Source of the DNA: Alteromonas halophila
Lineage (GTDB): Bacteria; Pseudomonadota; Gammaproteobacteria; Enterobacterales; Alteromonadaceae
Reading direction: 5' to 3'
DNA length: 64,000 bases
NCBI RefSeq assembly: GCF_014651815.1
Contig: NZ_BMXP01000002.1
Span: forward strand, 625,625 to 689,624
This document shows, piece by piece, positions 59,681 through 64,000 of the stretch (position 1 is its first letter; each line of letters opens with the position of its first letter). Position numbers and translations under genes: made by a program. The notes under the pieces are model-generated. The model was not told the origin of the DNA. It was given only the letters and a program-made list of their open reading frames with translations, and did not search any database.

Positions 59681-61495
59681 ATGAGTAATTCATTTAACGA
59701 CGGTCGTCGCAGATTCGTTCTGGGCGCCATGACTGCGAGTGCCGCGGCGGCCCTGACTAAGGTCAGCCCGCTTTGGGCAGCGCCTGCAGGGCGTCATTTC
59801 AAAGATCAGGTACTGACAGATGATATTAAAAATCTGACAATTTCTGAGGCCAATTTAGCAATAGGATCACAAACGGGTTTACCCATTACTATTAACGGAC
59901 AGATGCCAGGCCCGCTAATAAGGCTAAAAGAAGGGCAGCGTGCTCAACTTAATGTTACCAACCGACTTGAGCAGGATACGTCGATCCACTGGCACGGCAT
60001 TATTTTGCCCGCGGGTATGGATGGTGTCCCAGGCGTTTCGTTCGCCGGGATAAAGCCAGGTCAGACATTCAATTATGCGTTTGATGTAGAGCAAAACGGA
60101 ACATATTGGTATCACAGTCATTCCGGTCTTCAGGAGCAACGAGGGCATCTTGGACCGCTCATCGTTGAGCCTGCCGACGGAGACATCGGCGCTGACCGGG
60201 AACATACCATCATTCTTAATGACTGGACCTTTTCTGATCCACACGATGTGATGAGAAAACTGAAAGTGGCTGAGGGGTATTACAACTACCAAAAGCGGAC
60301 CATCTTTGACACATTAGACGATGTCGAGAAAAAAGGGCTTGCTAAGACATGGAAGGAGCGCGCCATGTGGGGTGCAATGCGCATGAGCCCTCGAGACATA
60401 GCAGATGTGACAGGCAGCACTTATACCTACCTAATGAATGGCCGCACTCCGGAGGACAACTGGCAGGCATTATTCAATGTGGGTGAGAAGGTGCGCTTGC
60501 GGATTATCAACGGATCTGCAATGACCTACTTTGATTTCCGCATCCCAGGATTAGAAATGACGGTTGTTGCTGCTGACGGTCAGCCGGTTAAGCCGGTCAA
60601 CGTGGATGAATTCCGCATTGCAGTAGCTGAAACGTACGATGTCATTGTCCAGCCAAAAGAACGAAAGGCTTATACCTTCTTTGCTGAGAGTTTTGACAGA
60701 AGCGGCTATGCCCGTGGCACGCTCACTCCATCAATAGGCATGACTGCTGCTATTCCTCCGCAACGAACTATCACGGAGCGCGGCATGGCAGCAATGGGCA
60801 TGGACATGTCAGGCATGGACGGTATGAACATGCAAAAATCAGGAGGCATGAAAAAAGGAAAGGCTTCTTCAGAAATGGAAATGAAGAAAATGGCCCAGCA
60901 TGGCGAGCACACGATGCATAGCAACATGATGCAGGGGGATATGAAGTCCAAACGCGTGCTGCCCATAGAGAAAATAGACATTGTCCATGATGACGATGGC
61001 CACGGACCAGGGGCCGCTATGATCGCGCAAAATCCGCAACCGCGTTTAGATGAACCGGGGATTGGATTAGAAGATAGTCCGCATCGCGTGTTGGTTTACG
61101 CTGATCTGGTAGGAGAGCATTCATGGCCTGATGAGCGGGAGCCTGAGCGCCAAATCGAGCTTCATTTAACCGGGAACATGGAAAGGTACATGTGGTCGTT
61201 CGATGGTAAAAAGTTCAGTGAGGTAGACGGGTATGTCCGTTTTAATTACGGAGAACGGCTTCGTCTGATTCTGGTGAACGATACCATGATGGACCATCCC
61301 ATTCATTTACATGGTATGTGGATGGAATTGGAAAACGGCAATTATCCCAGACCCAGAAAACATACTATCAGTCTCAAGCCTGCCGAAAAAGTATCGCTGC
61401 AAATCAGCGCAGATGCCCCCGGGGAATGGGCTTTTCATTGTCACCTGCTTTACCACATGGAAGCGGGAATGTTTCGTGTCGTTCAGGTCGCCTAG
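59681..61495 (+). CDS. copA: Periplasmic multicopper oxidase CopA
   Basis: A 604-residue multicopper oxidase exported by the Tat pathway (RRRFVLGAMTASAAAA). Copper ligands are visible: HWHG and HSHSG (type 2/3), HPIHLHG and HCHLLYHMEAGM (type 1 and trinuclear). A methionine-rich insert (MGMDMSGMDGMNM, and a following M/H-rich part, about 365-425) is the copper-binding region of CopA/PcoA. It oxidises Cu(I) in the periplasm. It follows the CopL-like gene and precedes copB by nine bases. Confidence 0.95.
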   Translation: MSNSFNDGRRRFVLGAMTASAAAALTKVSPLWAAPAGRHFKDQVLTDDIKNLTISEANLAIGSQTGLPITINGQMPGPLIRLKEGQRAQLNVTNRLEQDTSIHWHGIILPAGMDGVPGVSFAGIKPGQTFNYAFDVEQNGTYWYHSHSGLQEQRGHLGPLIVEPADGDIGADREHTIILNDWTFSDPHDVMRKLKVAEGYYNYQKRTIFDTLDDVEKKGLAKTWKERAMWGAMRMSPRDIADVTGSTYTYLMNGRTPEDNWQALFNVGEKVRLRIINGSAMTYFDFRIPGLEMTVVAADGQPVKPVNVDEFRIAVAETYDVIVQPKERKAYTFFAESFDRSGYARGTLTPSIGMTAAIPPQRTITERGMAAMGMDMSGMDGMNMQKSGGMKKGKASSEMEMKKMAQHGEHTMHSNMMQGDMKSKRVLPIEKIDIVHDDDGHGPGAAMIAQNPQPRLDEPGIGLEDSPHRVLVYADLVGEHSWPDEREPERQIELHLTGNMERYMWSFDGKKFSEVDGYVRFNYGERLRLILVNDTMMDHPIHLHGMWMELENGNYPRPRKHTISLKPAEKVSLQISADAPGEWAFHCHLLYHMEAGMFRVVQVA

Positions 61496-61504
61496 GAGGT
61501 TAAA

Positions 61505-62254
61505 ATGAAACAGTTATTAGCAGCAGGATTCATAACTCTCAGTTTAGGCTCCGGCAATACCGCCCTGGCCCAATCAAAAGATAACTGGCCGTCTCCCATT
61601 CCGGATGAAAATTATGGCCGGGTACTATTTGACCGGCTGGAATATACCCGTACTGATGAGCAACAAAACAGAGCTGTATGGGATATGCAGGCCTGGTACG
61701 GCGGCGATTATCATCGCTTCGTGTTTAAAAGCGAAGGTGAAAATACCCAAAACGATGGCATGCCCACGGATCTGGAACGCGCCGAGATCCTCTATGGTTA
61801 TCTGGTCTCTGCCTTTTGGTCTGTGCAGGTGGGAGTGGGTACCAAAGGTGAACTTTCTTCAGATGCAGACATGGAAAATTATGCGGTGATCAGTTACCAG
61901 GGACTCGCCCCCTATTGGTTTGAAATGGAAAACTCACTGCGTATTAACGAAGACGGTGACATGCAGTTCATTAACGAAACCGAGTATGACTGGCAATTAA
62001 GCCAGGTTTCCTATCTGCAACCGCGCCTGGAAGTTGTTGCGAACCTCACCGACTCGGAAAAATACAACCGTCACAGCGGGCTGAGTAACATTCGCCTTGG
62101 CTTGCGCTATCGCCATGAAATAGTGAGGGAGATAGCTCCCTATGTCGGCGTTTATTACAGCAAAGCCTTAGGCAATACAGCTGACGCACTGAAAGCAAAC
62201 GGCGAGTCAACCAGTGAAACTGGCGTCGTGTTAGGTGCCAGGATCTGGTTTTAA
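61505..62254 (+). CDS. copB: Outer-membrane copper resistance protein CopB
   Basis: A 249-residue outer-membrane barrel of the CopB/PcoB family: signal peptide ending ALA, then FDRLEY and QAWYGGDYHRFVFKSEGE, the family core, and a terminal VVLGARIWF strand. The methionine-rich N-terminal extension of other CopB proteins is missing. It is cotranscribed with copA. Confidence 0.9.
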   Translation: MKQLLAAGFITLSLGSGNTALAQSKDNWPSPIPDENYGRVLFDRLEYTRTDEQQNRAVWDMQAWYGGDYHRFVFKSEGENTQNDGMPTDLERAEILYGYLVSAFWSVQVGVGTKGELSSDADMENYAVISYQGLAPYWFEMENSLRINEDGDMQFINETEYDWQLSQVSYLQPRLEVVANLTDSEKYNRHSGLSNIRLGLRYRHEIVREIAPYVGVYYSKALGNTADALKANGESTSETGVVLGARIWF

Positions 62255-62279
62255 GAATTCTGCTCCAGAAGAGAGATAC

Positions 62280-62303
62280 CGGCACTGGCGTGCCGTTTTT
62301 TTC
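62280..62303 (+). terminator. Rho-independent terminator after copB
   Basis: CGGCAC (62280-62285) and GTGCCG (62290-62295) with the loop TGGC, followed by seven T. Confidence 0.85.
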
Positions 62304-62410
62304 TAAAAGTAACACCTTCGAAAATCTATTTTACTGGCCAATATTTTCATGTTCGCAGCAAGCGACTACTGCGACCGTTTTGGCTCAGATGACAAAAAGG
62401 GTTAAATAAT

Positions 62411-63736
62411 ATGAGTGATCACGAGCATTCAAACAATAAAGACTCGTTAAGTCTTTGGGGCGCGGTGTCAATGGGAACCGGTGTGATGATTGGCGCAGGT
62501 ATATTTGCCTTAACCGGCCAAATTGCTGAGCTGGCTGGCACATGGTTTCCTTTTGCATTTCTGGTAGCGGCAATAATTGCAGGCTTTAGCTCATACAGTT
62601 ACGTCAAAATGGCACAGAAATACCCCTCTGCAGGTGGTATCGCCATGTTCTTAAAAAAAGCGTATGGCAGAGGCCTGATGACCGGGGCCTGTGCATTGCT
62701 GATGTTTTTTTCCATGGTTATCAATGAAAGCCTGGTCGCCCGTACATTTGGCACCTATGTCCTGCAATTGTTCGACTCCCAGGGCACTGAGTGGCTCATC
62801 CCCGCACTTGGGGTAAGTCTTCTTATTGTTGCATTCATTGTCAATATTCTCAGCAACCAATTCATTCAGACGCTCTCATTTATCATGGCTTTTATCAAAA
62901 TCGCCGGGTTAGCAATTTTGGCAGTAGGCGGGCTGTGGGCAACCGGTTTGTCGTTTGAAAGTGTTTCAGCGCAACCCCAGGAAACCAGCGCAACCGGATT
63001 TCTGGGAGCAGTAGCACTGGGTATTTTGGGCTACAAAGGCTTCACGACAATCACAAACAGTGGCGGCGAGCTAAAACAACCGGAAAAAAATGTAGGCAGG
63101 GCCATCATCATTTCTATTTCGATCTGTGTGGTCCTTTATGTTTTTGTCGCGTTCGCAGTAGGTGCAAACCTGTCAATTGACGAAATAATAAAGGCTAAAG
63201 ACTATTCTTTAGCTGAGGCATCACGACCTGCCTTCGGCCAGTATGGCGCATGGTTTACGATAGCCTTTGCGATTATTGCCACCTCTTCTGGCGTCGTCGC
63301 GAGCATATTTGCAGTTTCTCGCATGCTTTCAATGCTTACATCAATGCAACTTGTGCCTCATCGTCACTTTTCGTTACCAGGAGATTTAAGAAGGCATTCT
63401 TTAATTTATACTTTGGTAATCGCGATAGTTCTGACCATATTCTTTGATTTAAGCCGTATAGCCTCAATTGGCGTAGTCTTTTACATCGTAATGGATATTT
63501 TCATTCATTGGGGGGTGTTTAAGCATTTACGAGATGGTGTACGAGCTAAAGCCTGGATACTAGTAAGCGCGATTATTCTCGATATCATTGTACTTCTGGC
63601 GTTTTTGTGGGTAAAAGCAAAGTCAGATATCTTCATTGTGTGGGTTTCTGTGGTCGGACTTCTTATTGTATTCGCCGCTGAGAAATGGTTTCTAGAACTA
63701 CATGCGTATGAAGAAGATGACAAAAATTATAACTGA
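62411..63736 (+). CDS. APC-family amino-acid permease
   Basis: A 441-residue, 12-helix transporter of the APC superfamily. The helix 1 motif GTGVMIGAGIFALTG and the NSGGELKQPEKNVGRAI stretch are typical. The substrate is not readable; similar permeases sit at the end of copper islands. A His-rich N-terminus (MSDHEHSNN) may be noted. It has its own start region after the copB terminator. Confidence 0.85.
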   Translation: MSDHEHSNNKDSLSLWGAVSMGTGVMIGAGIFALTGQIAELAGTWFPFAFLVAAIIAGFSSYSYVKMAQKYPSAGGIAMFLKKAYGRGLMTGACALLMFFSMVINESLVARTFGTYVLQLFDSQGTEWLIPALGVSLLIVAFIVNILSNQFIQTLSFIMAFIKIAGLAILAVGGLWATGLSFESVSAQPQETSATGFLGAVALGILGYKGFTTITNSGGELKQPEKNVGRAIIISISICVVLYVFVAFAVGANLSIDEIIKAKDYSLAEASRPAFGQYGAWFTIAFAIIATSSGVVASIFAVSRMLSMLTSMQLVPHRHFSLPGDLRRHSLIYTLVIAIVLTIFFDLSRIASIGVVFYIVMDIFIHWGVFKHLRDGVRAKAWILVSAIILDIIVLLAFLWVKAKSDIFIVWVSVVGLLIVFAAEKWFLELHAYEEDDKNYN

Positions 63737-63848
63737 TGTGAGTTATTGGGTTTTTATGACCCACAACCAATGGAAGATACAACCGTCAATGCGGGTTTAG
63801 TAACGGTCTAAACGGCGTGTACTGCATTCATGAAAAATCAAGGAAAAT

Positions 63849-63874
63849 AACCGGCAACGTAATGCCGGTTATTT
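63849..63874. terminator. Terminator hairpin between the permease and the IS element
   Basis: AACCGGCA (63849-63856) and TGCCGGTT (63863-63870) with a six-base loop, followed by ATTT. It ends the permease transcript just before the IS end. Confidence 0.65.
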
Positions 63875-64000
63875 GAGAGTGTAAAAATATCTGTGTAAAT
63901 GGCATTCTTATCAACTCCTTAGAAGGATATCAGAATGCCATTATCAGACAAACTCATCGACCAACTGCTTGACGGCTGTGATTCACCAGAAGACATTTTA
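63875..64000 (+). mobile_element. IS256-family insertion sequence, left end (partial)
   Basis: A terminal sequence beginning GAGAGTGTAAAAATATCTGTG resembles IS256-family inverted repeats. The transposase starts 60 bases inside. The element continues past the window, so its right end and target duplication cannot be seen. Confidence 0.7.
63935..64000 (+). CDS. IS256-family transposase, N-terminus (partial)
   Basis: The first 22 codons (SDKLIDQLLDGCDSPEDIL) match the opening of IS256-family (Mutator-type, DDE) transposases. AAGGAT lies upstream. The catalytic residues are beyond the window. Confidence 0.75.
   Translation, partial: MPLSDKLIDQLLDGCDSPEDIL

Noticed and set aside
53581..63736. 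Prophage
   Set aside because: Only the integrase is phage-like; no structural, lysis or replication genes are present, and the cargo is metal resistance.
1..64000. CRISPR arrays, rRNA genes and replication origins
   Set aside because: No regularly spaced repeats, rRNA stretches or DnaA-box clusters were seen in reading the window.

Overview
The window looks like a chromosomal segment of a marine or saline gammaproteobacterium of the Alteromonas group. This is inferred from close resemblance of housekeeping proteins (RlmE, RluF, YbiT, GGT) to enterobacterial and Alteromonadales families, and from the wealth of TonB receptors, M14/M24 peptidases and c-di-GMP proteins. No species assignment is possible from sequence alone.

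Layout. (1) 0-8 kb: peptide and amino-acid scavenging: the 3' end of gamma-glutamyltransferase, a LysR regulator with an NhaC-type antiporter, an M14 carboxypeptidase translationally coupled to a lipoprotein D-aminoacylase-like amidohydrolase, a 52-residue small ORF, and a class III aminotransferase. (2) 8.3-13.3 kb: a tight four-gene operon (minus strand) with a coiled-coil protein, a membrane OmpA-like protein with a cytoplasmic longin/roadblock-like domain, a Ras-like small GTPase and a PAS-GGDEF-EAL protein; this is a candidate GTPase-to-c-di-GMP signalling module and one of the two best leads. (3) 13.4-18.6 kb: DUF1439-like lipoprotein, ABC-F protein YbiT, then a PstS-like small binding protein, a porin-like barrel and a membrane coiled-coil protein. 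(4) 18.7-24.3 kb: an unrecognised minus-strand gene set (4-TM protein, PAS/coiled-coil membrane protein, peptidoglycan-binding-like 599-residue protein, 126-residue protein). (5) 24.5-28.6 kb: secreted proteins, including a PKD lipoprotein and an esterase-like protein. (6) 28.8-33.5 kb: housekeeping (M24 peptidase, RluF, SpoU methyltransferase, RlmE, RbgA-like GTPase).

(7) 33.7-34.2 kb: a small gene with a textbook double-glycine leader resembling microcin V, followed by a two-helix putative immunity protein; the second best lead. (8) 34.7-50.0 kb: a fructan utilisation locus bounded by ~390-bp imperfect direct repeats. It carries a SusC/SusD pair (a Bacteroidetes hallmark), two MFS permeases, two GH32 enzymes with repeated beta-sandwich modules, a LacI regulator and fructokinase. 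A palindromic operator is shared by the two main promoters. Outer-membrane capture, cleavage, uptake and phosphorylation are thus all encoded together.

(9) 50.9-53.4 kb: a CueR-like MerR regulator divergent from a His-rich TonB receptor that has a 19-bp-spacer promoter. (10) 53.6 kb to the end: a 3' fragment of a CAU-anticodon tRNA next to a tyrosine integrase marks the left end of a probable genomic island. Its cargo is copper resistance: K+ channel-like protein, DUF305 protein, glutaredoxin-membrane fusion, copCD, a CopL-like leader gene, copA, copB and an APC permease. The window ends inside an IS256-family element.
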